Assembly: GCA_011800805.1 (NCBI GenBank)
Contig: MPNW01000276.1
Coordinates: forward strand, 61,009-71,785
Origin: Hirudo medicinalis
Lineage: Eukaryota; Annelida; Clitellata; Hirudinida; Hirudinidae
DNA: 10,777 nt
Direction: 5' to 3'
Position numbers and translations under genes: made by a program. Shown here piece by piece: positions 1 through 7,819 of the stretch. Position 1 is the first letter of the stretch. Each line of letters opens with the position of its first letter. The notes beneath the pieces were generated by a model. It made no database searches. It saw nothing but the letters and a program-made list of their open reading frames with translations, and had not been told where the DNA came from.

Positions 1-184
1 TACAAGCATCTTTCACCTTACCTATCACAGCAATCTCAAAACAGGTCTTCTGCTTGAATAAACTTCTCGTTGATAGTAGGGGCTCAACCACGATGTGGGA
101 ACTCCTAGCTGACCAACTTGATCCATCTTTGACCTCCCCTAATTCCCCAAATAGTGTAACTTCTTTCTGGAGATTTCTAAAAAT
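1..184 (-). CDS. Candidate internal coding exon, partial (runs off left edge)
   Basis: On the minus strand one frame stays open from about 184 to the left edge, roughly 60 codons. It includes the peptide stretches EVTLFGELGEVKDGSS and SSHIVVEPLLSTRSLF and ends at the edge with VIGKVKDAC. The segment is clearly less AT-rich than the DNA to its right. It is preceded on the minus strand by a T-rich run and AG near 185, which resembles a 3' splice site; a second possible acceptor (CTCCAG) lies near 167. A donor-like GTAAGG occurs at 21-16, so the exon may end at 22 rather than continue past the edge. I do not recognise the protein, and no start or stop codon lies in the window. An open frame of this length can arise by chance in AT-rich DNA. 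The call therefore rests on splice context, composition and a protein-like residue mix. Confidence 0.4.
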   Translation of the reverse strand, partial: MFRNLQKEVTLFGELGEVKDGSSWSARSSHIVVEPLLSTRSLFKQKTCFEIAVIGKVKDAC

Positions 185-1979
185 TCTAAAAAAAAGTTTT
201 CTCTCTAAAATCTGCTACTAAATCATAAAACTAAGTTTAAAATTCGTCTCACCATAATTTCTTTAGCGGAGAGCTTACTAAAAGCGACCTTAACTTTCAC
301 TCGCACTATTAATGAATTTTCTCGACTTTAGATGTACGAACTCTTGAATTTAATTTTAAATCATATTTAGGTGTATAAAAGTTACAATGAGAAGCCGAAA
401 TAATCACAACCCGAGTCACGAAACAAGGCGAAGAGCCATCAGCAGAAGACAGGCTGACATTTGAATAGGCGTCCCAACGCTTCGTCTGGCTTTTTGTAGG
501 AATTCCTAGGTTACGAAATCATTCCGCGGTTAACGCATCTTAAATTTTGAACTCTTTTGTGCTAGATCATTCTATTTCGTAAAGTTTGTAGATAATGAAT
601 GTCTTAATAAATTAATTTATGTGCATATTATTTTGTTGCATTTTCGTCAATCTAATGGCATTTTGGACGAGTTATAACATTAGAACTATTTTCTCTCGAA
701 TCATCTCGTATAGCTATAATGGCGTCATTTGGCCGCAAGTAGTTCCAAACGTGAATTGCCGGTTTAAATTTAGTCATTAAACAAATGTATAGATTCCACT
801 AATGTTTTATTGATAAACCTTCGGCAAATTGAATCTGATAATTTTCGACATCAAATGTAGTCATCTGCTTTGATTTGCTCTCTTAAACGGCTTGGCGCTT
901 CGATATAATCTTGAAATATTCCATTGAAATAATTATTTCAAATCACCTAAAATACTTTACCCAAATTTCAAAAACAAATTTCACTTATTAAACTAAATTG
1001 AAACCAACGGTATGTCACTGTCAACTCAACAAATTATTTTATGAAAGCACTACAAAATTAATCGCAAAATTTTTTATTAATATTCATTTAAAACTTGCAA
1101 GTTCCTCAAGATTTTACTCAAGAGTTTACTCAAGATATCATTTTGATAGACCAAAAGGATTGACAAACTTTATGTTTAAACACAAGACTGTTGGGACGAA
1201 GTTTCGGGTAAAAGTTTTGGAGTAACCAAAACACATCAATAATCGGATGAAGAGTTTTGTTTTAATGATTTTGATGCACATTTACCAAGAAAAAGAGAAC
1301 AAATTTACATTAAATATAATATTATTCACAGTTCAATTTTAAATTCAGTACTAACGACAAAGTTTCAAACATGATTGCAGAAGGCAATTCCGCTGCATTC
1401 ACAAATGTAACATCATGCTCCTACAACCCTTTTTGATTCATTTTTTATAATTCTTACAATTTATAAATATATAACACTAAAACTGTTTAAATATCCAAAT
1501 AATTTTAAGCATCCACCATTTTTATTAAATGTTTTCGGATTCACCTCCACTTTAACATGATCGAACCGGACGTTTTTTTCATTTAAATGAAAACACATTT
1601 ATGCCATGAAATATTGGAAATTTATTTGATATTTTTTGTCACAAAAAATTTTTTTTAGAAAATAGTTAAGAATTCGAATGTACCACTTTTAAATTAATGA
1701 TAGTAGAAGCAACCAAGCTTTACTACTTTTGTATATTTAACTTTATTACTGTTGTTTTCAATTACAATTTGTAATTGTAAACGAAAGTGCGAGTGTAGTG
1801 CAGGATCTCTCTTGAGTACCACATTTTACCTCAATTTCCCCTATGCATTCACTGCCATGCCCATCACCTGAAACTAACTTTTTTGTTCTTTATTTTTTTT
1901 TTATGTAGCCGATCTTTTGAGGGCCTTATGTATCAGATTGGGATGAGAAGGCACTTTTAATCGATCTACTAATACTAAT
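185..1979. other. AT-rich stretch without a supportable gene
   Basis: No frame here has coding character. The only ORF over 70 codons (998-1225, plus) starts at TTG and is Lys/Phe/Ser-rich as expected for chance. Perfect or near-perfect palindromes are present: TAGGAATTCCTA at 498-509, an 18-bp palindrome at 924-941 (TTGAAATAATTATTTCAA), and 9-bp arms with a one-base spacer at 1759-1777. A TATAAAAG at 374-381 (plus) is listed separately. A poly-T run followed by GTAG at 1905-1908 looks like a 3' splice site, but the only frame that reads on gives 16 codons. Confidence 0.6.
374..406 (+). promoter_or_regulatory. Weak candidate core promoter (TATA box)
   Basis: TATAAAAG at 374-381 matches the TATA-box consensus, and a loosely initiator-like ATCACAA has its A at 406, about 32 bases downstream. 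No coding exon is evident downstream. The nearest short ORF (ATG at 387, 25 codons, very Arg-rich) would begin upstream of the predicted start site, so it does not support the promoter. A TATA-like octamer is expected by chance in DNA this AT-rich. Confidence 0.2.
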
Positions 1980-2174
1980 ACCTTACTCTATGGCACTCCC
2001 TAGCGGTGCAGGCTGGGTTGCGAACACGACCGTTGCTATTACCGCCGCATGCAGCAACGCATTCGGTCAACCAGCACGCCTTGGACAACACGATTATAAA
2101 CATACCCGAGATCAAAGAACTGTTTCTTCGAGTACAAGTTGAGGCTAACTTAAAAAATCTGGAATTTGAGAGAT

Positions 2175-2200
2175 TAATAATAATAATAATAATAATAATA
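2175..2200. repeat. (TAA)n microsatellite
   Basis: There are about eight and a half uninterrupted TAA units. The run lies inside the probable retrotransposon relic and creates the artificial Ile run of the ORF through it. On the opposite strand it also yields poly-Ile in a spurious ORF. Confidence 0.9.
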
Positions 2201-2213
2201 GTTAATTTATAAT

Positions 2214-2255
2214 GCGCCATTTGCATAGCGTCAGAGGCGCCTGCATAGCGTCAGA
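2214..2255. repeat. Short tandem duplication sharing a 14-bp core
   Basis: Two adjacent units each begin with GCGCC and carry TGCATAGCGTCAGA at 2222-2235 and 2242-2255. The first unit has three extra bases (ATT) between GCGCC and the core. This imperfect tandem repeat belongs to the repeat-like island around it and may be part of an element's 3' UTR. Confidence 0.8.
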
Positions 2256-2306
2256 TTGGCTGGAACCCGATGGTATTACTGGTACCGCTCAGTAAGTAAA
2301 GTAAAA

Positions 2307-3419
2307 CTTAGTATTGAAATCATTGTTAATGTCCCGGGAGCCTTATCATTGCAAAATATTGATAGATTAGTGACAGCAGAAGCTCAGTGATTACTGGCAA
2401 GAATCCTTTCAATGGCATTTCATCGCAGCTAGCTTGCGGCTGAAAAGTTGCTTGGAACAATAATTTCAGTCTGAAGAATTGCAGAACTGATCAGTTGATT
2501 ACATATCTGCTGAAAGGTTCAACTAAAAGATATCTGCTGGCTTATCAACAACACTTGGACCAGCATAGTGAATGAAGCTGATACAATAGGATTTCAAATT
2601 GGAGTCCCTCTGAATGAATGACCACAACTGCGACAGGCCCAAGAAAGCGCAAGCAATATCCAAGACGTTATCCGACTATTTCGTGCTTTATTTATTTATT
2701 TCAAAAGTGAGCAGAGGACAAGTGCCTCTTACCTGCTCACAAGCAAATAAGAAAATTTTTTTTACGAGAGGTGACTCATATTATGACATATCATTTGTAC
2801 ATTTGACAAAAGGAAGGGAGTGAGATCGTGTTCGCTGATGAATAAACCGTAGATTGCGGATGAAACAACTGATTAGAAGATGACTGAAATCGCTCAATTT
2901 TGTTTCTGAATTGGATGCTAGGTTCGCAATCTGGCGTAATGGTCTGAAGTGTATATCAGCGCCCATTGAATCCAATTTCCAAACTTTTTTTATTCCCAGA
3001 TACCATAAACGAACTGTTGAAACTTTATCCTAGAAGTGGCGTTGATAAATTTATACTTAATGATCAGCTTTCTATGGCACAATCCTTTCAACAATCATGT
3101 TAATAAAATGATTAAAATACCTGTTTAGAAAGCTTTAGTTATTTTAATGTACGTAGTGGGGTCGGACGCGATGAAGAGAAGCAAAAATAAGGTCATCTTA
3201 TTAGGAAGGGTACTTTTTAGTACTAAAAATCCAAGTTCCAAAAATTTAGGACCTGTACGAACCACGTTAATTATGCTGTGCTAATTGACTGGACGGCGGG
3301 ATCTAAGCACACTTTAATTACACGGAATTCAATTCACTCAAACGACGCCCATGTCCAAAGGCATTAATGCTAACTCCCAAAACCAACTATAATCCCGTCG
3401 CAAGAAATTGTGCAAATAT
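2307..3419. other. Non-genic stretch, probably old repeat-derived DNA
   Basis: Only short frames are found here. One (plus, about 43 codons, ending in a TGA at 2570-2572) includes LLKGSTKRYLLAYQQHLDQH but has no start, splice context or recognisable family. A hairpin-capable inverted repeat lies at 2707-2740 and a spaced 8-bp inverted repeat at 2909-2916/2970-2977. The ORFs at 2614-2823 (plus) and 2781-2975 (minus) are at chance length and show no domain. Confidence 0.5.
2707..2740. repeat. Hairpin-forming inverted repeat
   Basis: GTGAGCAGAGG (2707-2717) can pair with CCTCT (2725-2729) plus GCTCAC (2735-2740). This gives 11 base pairs with a 7-base loop and a 5-base bulge on the 3' side. It follows a TTTATTTATTT run, a combination often seen at repeat-element ends. 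I cannot assign it to a family. Confidence 0.55.
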
Positions 3420-3425
3420 TTTATT
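3420..3425 (-). terminator. Candidate polyadenylation signal for the ASB-like gene
   Basis: The minus strand reads AATAAA here, about 165 bases downstream of the TGA stop at 3591-3593, which is an ordinary 3' UTR length for an invertebrate gene. In AT-rich DNA this hexamer is common, so the assignment rests on position only. Confidence 0.4.
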
Positions 3426-3590
3426 GCCAAAAACAAAAAAGATAACACACTTGCAGGATGAGTGTCATTATTGACAATGGATATAAATTAAGCATGATTT
3501 AAAAAAACATTATTCTATAACAATGTCCAAGTAGAAACTGATCCCAGCTATAAAATCCCCTTTCAATATGGTTGTAATGGATCAAAAATG

Positions 3591-4874
3591 TCAGCAATCA
3601 AACCTCATATCATCAAAGTTAATAAATTTCTTCAATTTCAGTGGAAGAGGCAACTTGCTTATGGCTTCCCAGTAAGTATTTTCTGAACAACTAGTAAGAA
3701 CTTTTTGGAAAATAACCATCCTAGAAATATCCATTAGCCTCAGTTGTTTGGATGACATGCTAAAACTCAAATCAATGCACTTTTGGACTTCTTCCATGTG
3801 TGACCCTCTTGCATCTGCAGCCCATCTTTTAACCCTATCGATCTGGAGAGGGTTGGCACTGGAGATAGCCACCCCAAGCGAAGTGTTCTGATGAACTGAG
3901 AGTATGCTTCTGACGTTGGTCCTTGCACCACATAAGAACAAATATTCAGTCACTTTACAGCACCCACTTTCCATGGCTGCTTGCATTAATTCATCAAGGA
4001 AATTTTCAAAGGATGTTATTTTTACATGCAATCCCAATAAAAAAAATTTCAGGCAATCTTTGTGTGGATGCATAAAAAACTTCAGCAGGTCATCCTTGAA
4101 GGAATTTTCTGAAGGATAAAAGCAACTAAGGATGGTTCCAAGGACCTTACTCTGACCCTTGAAGCAAGCATAAGCCAATGGAGAATAACCTGCAATGTCT
4201 GTACTTGTTATGTTGTGTCCATTTTTGATCAAATACCTGGCCACTTCAGCGCTCCCATTACCACAAGCCAGATGAAGAGGAGTCTGACCCACGGAATTAG
4301 GACCATAAGTTATTCCATGATCCAATAACCACTTACTTTCTTCAACTTTGTTATGAGCTGCAGTATAGTGAAGGAGACTGCCCTTGATGGCATGGTCTAG
4401 ACAGTTTATGTCAGCTCCTCTCCCCAAAAGCTGCTCTGCCAACTCTAAAAAGCCCAACTTTAAGGCAGAACAAAGTGGAGTCTCTTCTCTACTGATGCAG
4501 AAGGTCTCCACTTTACAGTTTCTAATCATGAAGAGAGGGACTAGCCCAAGCAGCCTTCCATTGATGGCCTCTGTCAAGGGAAGCCTATAAATTCCGAGGT
4601 TATCATATCTACCGACGTCAACACCAATCCCTTTCTCAATAAGTACTTCTGCAATCTTAACAAAGCCTGATGACATTGCCAGCTGAAGTAATGTCGAACA
4701 TCTAGATACTTTCAAATATTTCCTCGATAAATTTCCTATTTCTTCTGCGTCTAAGGTTTTAAGATATGTTGATAATGTTTCCTCCACAAGCACATTTAAT
4801 GAGGTCTTTCCTCCGTTGGTTAAGCAATCAAAACACTCCTCAAGTGAAATGCATCGATGGTCAACAGCACACAT
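3591..4874 (-). CDS. Ankyrin repeat and SOCS box (ASB-type) protein
   Basis: This is an intronless 427-codon frame, far longer than chance allows. The start chosen is the ATG at 4874-4872 (peptide MCAVDHR), with A at -3 and an in-frame TAA at 4913-4911. Residues 1-58 precede the repeats. About six ankyrin repeats span residues 60-265. The clearest are ETPLCSALKLGFLELAEQLL (from about 131), GSLLHYTAAHNKVEESKWLL (from 165) and TPLHLACGNGSAEVARYLI (from 198). A looser repeat-like region follows to about 320. The C-terminus matches a SOCS box: a BC-box-like stretch RLMDISRMVIFQKVL (379-393) and a Cul5-box-like LPLPLKLKKFI (408-418). ASB proteins bind Elongin B/C and Cullin-5 through this box and present substrates for ubiquitination via the ankyrin repeats; the substrate here is unknown. 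The conserved BC-box Cys appears as Ser384. An upstream 5' UTR exon is possible, since TTATTTAAG at 4918-4910 resembles an acceptor. A recent retrocopy is an alternative explanation for the lack of introns. Confidence 0.87.
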   Translation of the reverse strand: MCAVDHRCISLEECFDCLTNGGKTSLNVLVEETLSTYLKTLDAEEIGNLSRKYLKVSRCSTLLQLAMSSGFVKIAEVLIEKGIGVDVGRYDNLGIYRLPLTEAINGRLLGLVPLFMIRNCKVETFCISREETPLCSALKLGFLELAEQLLGRGADINCLDHAIKGSLLHYTAAHNKVEESKWLLDHGITYGPNSVGQTPLHLACGNGSAEVARYLIKNGHNITSTDIAGYSPLAYACFKGQSKVLGTILSCFYPSENSFKDDLLKFFMHPHKDCLKFFLLGLHVKITSFENFLDELMQAAMESGCCKVTEYLFLCGARTNVRSILSVHQNTSLGVAISSANPLQIDRVKRWAADARGSHMEEVQKCIDLSFSMSSKQLRLMDISRMVIFQKVLTSCSENTYWEAISKLPLPLKLKKFINFDDMRFDC

Positions 4875-4913
4875 CGTCAATATTGCATCAAAACAAAGAA
4901 TTCTTTCGACTTA

Positions 4914-5771
4914 AATAACAATGATATTTGAAATTAATGGTTGATTAAACATAATAAATATATATTAATTATTAATAATATGTGCAATTTAATTTTAATG
5001 ACAAAAATTTAATTGATAAAAAATTTCATAAGTGATACTGCTAACTAATTTGTTACTGATATTCACTCTCTTCGCTAAGACTTGGCAGAGTTTTTCCTTA
5101 AAACCCCTCCCTAACAAACAAAGTAAGAGTTTATTCTTAACCTCTGCACCAAAAAAGATCAACCAACAGAATAGTCCTTCTATGAATTTCGAGTTAAAGT
5201 TTACACTGGAAGCAAAGGACCTTGTGAAGGCACATTGTTTATCACATTGTCTGACATAACGTCTGACGAACCGATGCCATATTACTTCATAAAATCTTTT
5301 ATAGCATGTTTGTATTTCCCTTGAGGGTATTAGTCACGTCTTGACATGCGCAAAGGATTCCTAATGGAGAAGTTTTTATTTCGATGTTTTTTACCAATAC
5401 TTGAGTCCTCAGTGTTTGTACTTGTACTTATTTTTAGTTCGGCACTTGGATCTGATTTGGCTTGTTTAATTTTGTTTCATTGAAGTAGCGACTTTCGTAA
5501 AGCTAATTTAATACTGGTCGCAAGACACAAACAAGCATTTGTTAGTTTTTCTAAACAACAAGAGCTTTCACAATGGCTGTGATCAATTTGATGTCTTTTT
5601 CTTTGAAATCTCTTTTCTGTCATATTTTCATATTTGATAAAAATGTTGAATCAAAAGATTATCGGATTTCTTAACTCTAAATAAAAGATTAATTATTATA
5701 TATTTTTGCAACAACAACTGGATTAATCGCCTCACTTAATAATGTAATAATGGATGAAGTTAATATTGTAA
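4914..5771. other. Spacer between the two divergent genes
   Basis: This AT-rich spacer should contain the upstream region of the ASB-like gene, but I see no TATA/initiator pair on the minus strand. The frame at 5032-5259 (plus) opens with GTG and has a hydrophobic start (ILLTNLLLIFTLFA), but a TAA directly precedes it and no ATG occurs before codon 51. A 33-codon ATG frame begins at 5573. Both are at chance level. ATG GAT GAA GTT AAT ATT at 5750-5767 runs straight into a consensus-like donor GTAAGT (5768-5773), but no compatible downstream exon was found. Confidence 0.5.
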
Positions 5772-5795
5772 GTAGAATGTAATCTCTTTAACCAG

Positions 5796-6005
5796 AACAA
5801 ACTGAGGAGTGCATTTGCAGCATCCAATGATGCGGTGTTCGGTGACGCCATGATCGATAGAAAGAACTGTAAACAAACCAGCGGCTTCTTATCTGGTTCC
5901 ACGATGCCAAGGAAATGCTTCCAAGTTGTCCATGAGACAGGAATTAAAGTGATACGTCAAAAGTCGAATAAAAATTGTCTTAAGCATTATTTTTGTCATC
6001 TTTAA
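5796..6005 (+). CDS. Weak candidate exon upstream of the 184-aa ORF
   Basis: A frame of about 69 codons starts just after an acceptor-like CTCTTTAACCAG (AG at 5794-5795) and ends in TAA at 6003-6005. It includes NKLRSAFAASNDAVFGDAM and SGFLSGSTMPRKCFQVVHE and is less AT-rich than its surroundings. The same frame stays open back to 5772, with no ATG before 5850. No strong donor is seen inside it; GTGATA at 5949 is weak. It cannot be joined in an obvious way to the ORF at 6171, whose frame has a stop at 6150-6152. It may be the end of a gene, a 5' exon with an unrecognised donor, or chance. Confidence 0.25.
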   Translation, partial: NKLRSAFAASNDAVFGDAMIDRKNCKQTSGFLSGSTMPRKCFQVVHETGIKVIRQKSNKNCLKHYFCHL

Positions 6006-6115
6006 TTATTGGATTTCTTCGCGTGCTAAAAAGGGTTTGATGCTCTTTTGAATTTCAACATTTTTGAATCAATGCTAACAATTTAAAGTTTAATTCTTAT
6101 CATTTCTTAAAACAG

Positions 6116-6170
6116 TTCCGCATATTTATGTGTCTGTTATTGCTTACATTAAACCACAATCTGTCTTCAA
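6116..6170 (+). promoter_or_regulatory. Possible spliced 5' leader with an overlapping uORF
   Basis: TTATCATTTCTTAAAACAG at 6097-6115 resembles a 3' splice site, so 6116-6170 could be the end of a 5' UTR exon for the ORF at 6171. An upstream ATG at 6128 opens a 19-codon frame (MCLLLLTLNHNLSSNANRF) that stops at 6185-6187, so it overlaps the main start in another frame. If this leader is transcribed, that uORF would be expected to reduce translation of the main ORF. Confidence 0.25.
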
Positions 6171-6725
6171 ATGCTAACCGGTTTTGAGACAAAAGCAGAC
6201 AAAAAATACAAGAAAAAACTTCAGAGAACGTTGAGTGGAGATTTTCAAAAACATGTGCGAATCAAACATTGCGGATCGAATCCCGAGGACAAATTGCACA
6301 AACATTCCTTCTGCGATCACATTCCTCAGAAGTCGATTTGTATTACTTCCAAAGACGGAGGAGGGACTGTCCAGAGACACTGCACATGTTGCTCGAACGG
6401 CAGCCCTCTCGTGGCCATGCCTTCCTCCAGAAGAGTGGCCCACCTGAGGGAACAGTATGGCAAGACGAAAGCAGTTACTCTTTCTAGTTTCGAACATATC
6501 ACCTTCGAAGACTCGAGACACGAACGCCCGGAGCAGAGTTCATTGAAGGATGACAATTCGTGTTTTGCTAAGCAAAACGCTTCGACAAAAAGGGATCAAT
6601 TCAAGAGACGTAAAGCTATGACTATCGGCGACCCTGATCATGAATATTTGATGAGAAGTTCGGACAAACTGACAGCTATTCCATCAAAAAAGAAGGTTCT
6701 GGCCAAGAGGTTGGTCAGGGATTAA
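6171..6725 (+). CDS. Unrecognised basic Cys/His-rich protein, 184 aa
   Basis: The frame runs from an ATG to a TAA and is too long to be expected by chance in this composition. It is also clearly richer in G and C than the AT-rich flanks. An in-frame TAA at 6150-6152 closes the frame upstream, so the ATG at 6171 is the likely start, although its context (CAA before ATG) is only fair. I do not recognise the protein. It is strongly basic, with about 38 Lys/Arg against 21 Asp/Glu. The N-terminus is Lys-rich (KKYKKKLQRTLSGDFQ, 11-26). A Cys/His cluster spans 28-74, with H28, H33, C34, H43, H45, C48, H50, C57, H70, C71, C73 and C74, which could bind a metal. Basic clusters at 140-148 (KRDQFKRRK) and 173-183 (KKKVLAKRLVR) resemble nuclear-localisation signals. 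RRKAMT (146-151) and QRTLSG (18-23) resemble basophilic kinase sites. There is no signal peptide or membrane segment. It may be a complete single-exon gene or a last exon. Confidence 0.6.
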   Translation: MLTGFETKADKKYKKKLQRTLSGDFQKHVRIKHCGSNPEDKLHKHSFCDHIPQKSICITSKDGGGTVQRHCTCCSNGSPLVAMPSSRRVAHLREQYGKTKAVTLSSFEHITFEDSRHERPEQSSLKDDNSCFAKQNASTKRDQFKRRKAMTIGDPDHEYLMRSSDKLTAIPSKKKVLAKRLVRD

Positions 6726-6953
6726 TTTTCGAGCACAGAATTAATTGATTATGAATAATTTATCATTGGTTTATCTGAGAATTGGGTTTGAAATGTAATT
6801 ATTGCAGTATGGCAGTTAACGATAAGTGGTTGTTACTCAGACAAAAGTGCGACCTGTAGCACATGAGACAGACACCCGAGAGGATGGTCTGAATATTTTG
6901 GAAGCGTGCTTAGAAATACATGTAATTAAATATTATTCCAGATTATTCCCCTA

Positions 6954-6959
6954 AATAAA
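6954..6959 (+). terminator. Candidate polyadenylation signal for the 184-aa ORF
   Basis: AATAAA lies about 230 bases after the TAA stop at 6723-6725. It is the first exact hexamer I noticed downstream on the plus strand. The intervening sequence has no further coding character and would be the 3' UTR. Confidence 0.4.
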
Positions 6960-7654
6960 TTATAATTAAGAATTGGTTTACAAACTTGCATAATCGATAT
7001 TTTCCAAACTAAGAATTCGAGGACATTTAAATTAAAATTAAAATTTTAACGTAAATTTTAATTTAATTGCCACATAAATAGTTGCAGAAATTTTGGAGAA
7101 TGTAAAAGTTTATGTTGAAATGAAATTATTTTTGCCAAAATTGGATTTATGGAGATCCACAAACATAGATTAGATGGATTGTGAAATTGTTTAGAAATGT
7201 TTTAAAAATGAAATATTTATTACTAAAGATCAACAAATTGAGTCAAAATGGATAGATTTCGAATTGAAATTCACGTATTCAATTTCAAAAGAAAGAGAAA
7301 TGCCTCGATAACGAAGCAAATTTGTCTCTCATTGCAAAATTAAGTCTGCCAAGACTTCAAATCTTCGCCCTGAAGTCAAGACTTGCTAATTTAAGAATTC
7401 AAATGGAAATGAAAAGAATCATTACAAGAAAGCAACCTTACATGTTGAATCACTTCAAAGTCAGCAAAATTTGAGGGTGTGAAAATTATAATTGTTAAGC
7501 ATTGTAATGCTTGCACAGATTCATGTGTTAATCCCCGTTAGGATGGATTTTGGAAGGTCTAAAACATTTTCAGCAAGAAATGTCTCCGTCTCCATGGTAA
7601 CAATGAATAATTTCCTGAGATTCAAAACATTCCTTCCTTCTTACGTCCCTCTAG
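6960..7654. other. AT-rich stretch, nothing supportable
   Basis: There is no coding frame, RNA gene or repeat family that I can support. A run of AATTAAAATT-like units with an imperfect inverted copy lies at 7028-7068. The frame starting at 7492 is an alternative-start ORF that reads through the transposon end and is not a gene. Confidence 0.5.
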
Positions 7655-7750
7655 CAGGGGTGTTCAACTGGCGGCGCGCGGGCCAGATCCGGCCCGCCAA
7701 GTGTTGTGATATGACCCAGTTACATTTATTGACGATAACTTCTTATGTGT
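7655..7750 (+). mobile_element. Terminal end of a hAT-type DNA transposon
   Basis: The stretch begins CAGGGGTGTTCAACTGG, the form of hAT-family terminal inverted repeats (CAGGGGTGTYMAA-like). A very GC-rich subterminal hairpin follows: GCGGGCC (7678-7684), loop AGATCC, GGCCCGC (7691-7697). GC-rich subterminal palindromes of the ...GGGCCAGATCCGGCCCG... kind are typical of arthropod and vertebrate hAT relics. The composition contrasts sharply with the flanks. The 8 bases before it are CCCTCTAG; I found no matching target-site copy downstream. A weak match to the opposite terminus (TTTTTTGAGACCCCTA) occurs at 8151-8166 but lacks full complementarity. No transposase frame is visible, so this is a truncated or non-autonomous copy. 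Confidence 0.7.
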
Positions 7751-7819
7751 AGGAATCGTGTAGGCCAATTTTTCACACAATGTACTGGAGTAGACTGGAT
7801 TAGATTTGTAGATTTATGG

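Larger units (their letters stand above)
1980..2306 (+). mobile_element. Probable decayed non-LTR retrotransposon 3' end
   Basis: A sharply less AT-rich island (1985-2160) reads open on the plus strand from 1979 to a TAA at 2210-2212, with stretches such as LTLWHSLAVQAGLRTRPLLL and DNTIINIPEIKELFLRVQVE. The last codons come from a (TAA)n tract at 2175-2200. There is no ATG in the frame. The tract is followed by two imperfect tandem units containing a 14-bp exact repeat (2222-2235 and 2242-2255), then a GC-balanced stretch ending in GTAAGTAAAGTAA (2293-2305). Many LINEs end in short tandem tails of this type, which is the basis for the call. No reverse transcriptase motif is visible, so the assignment is inference; it could instead be another repeat family or a decayed exon. 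Confidence 0.35.

Noticed and set aside
998..1225. 75-codon plus-strand frame
   Set aside because: It starts at TTG, is rich in Lys/Phe/Ser as expected for AT-rich DNA, and has no splice or promoter context.
1909..1958. Exon-like piece after a poly-T/GTAG acceptor, reading RSFEGLMYQIGMRRHF
   Set aside because: Only 16 codons and no donor partner; poly-T plus AG is frequent here.
2781..2975. 64-codon minus-strand frame
   Set aside because: Chance length, no domain, and overlaps repeat-like DNA.
3904..4590. Plus-strand frames inside the ankyrin gene
   Set aside because: They are shadows of the minus-strand coding sequence.
4875..4880. TTG start two codons upstream for the ankyrin gene
   Set aside because: Not an animal start codon; the ATG at 4874 has better context.
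5032..5259. 75-codon frame with a hydrophobic, signal-peptide-like start
   Set aside because: It begins at GTG directly after a TAA and has no ATG before codon 51. An exon from the weak acceptor CATAAG at 5026-5031 is possible but unsupported.
6174..6556. Minus-strand and alternative-frame ORFs over the 184-aa gene
   Set aside because: They overlap a longer, better-supported ATG frame and have no features of their own.
7492..7752. 86-codon plus-strand frame
   Set aside because: It is created by reading through the GC-rich hAT terminus and lacks an ATG start at its listed beginning.
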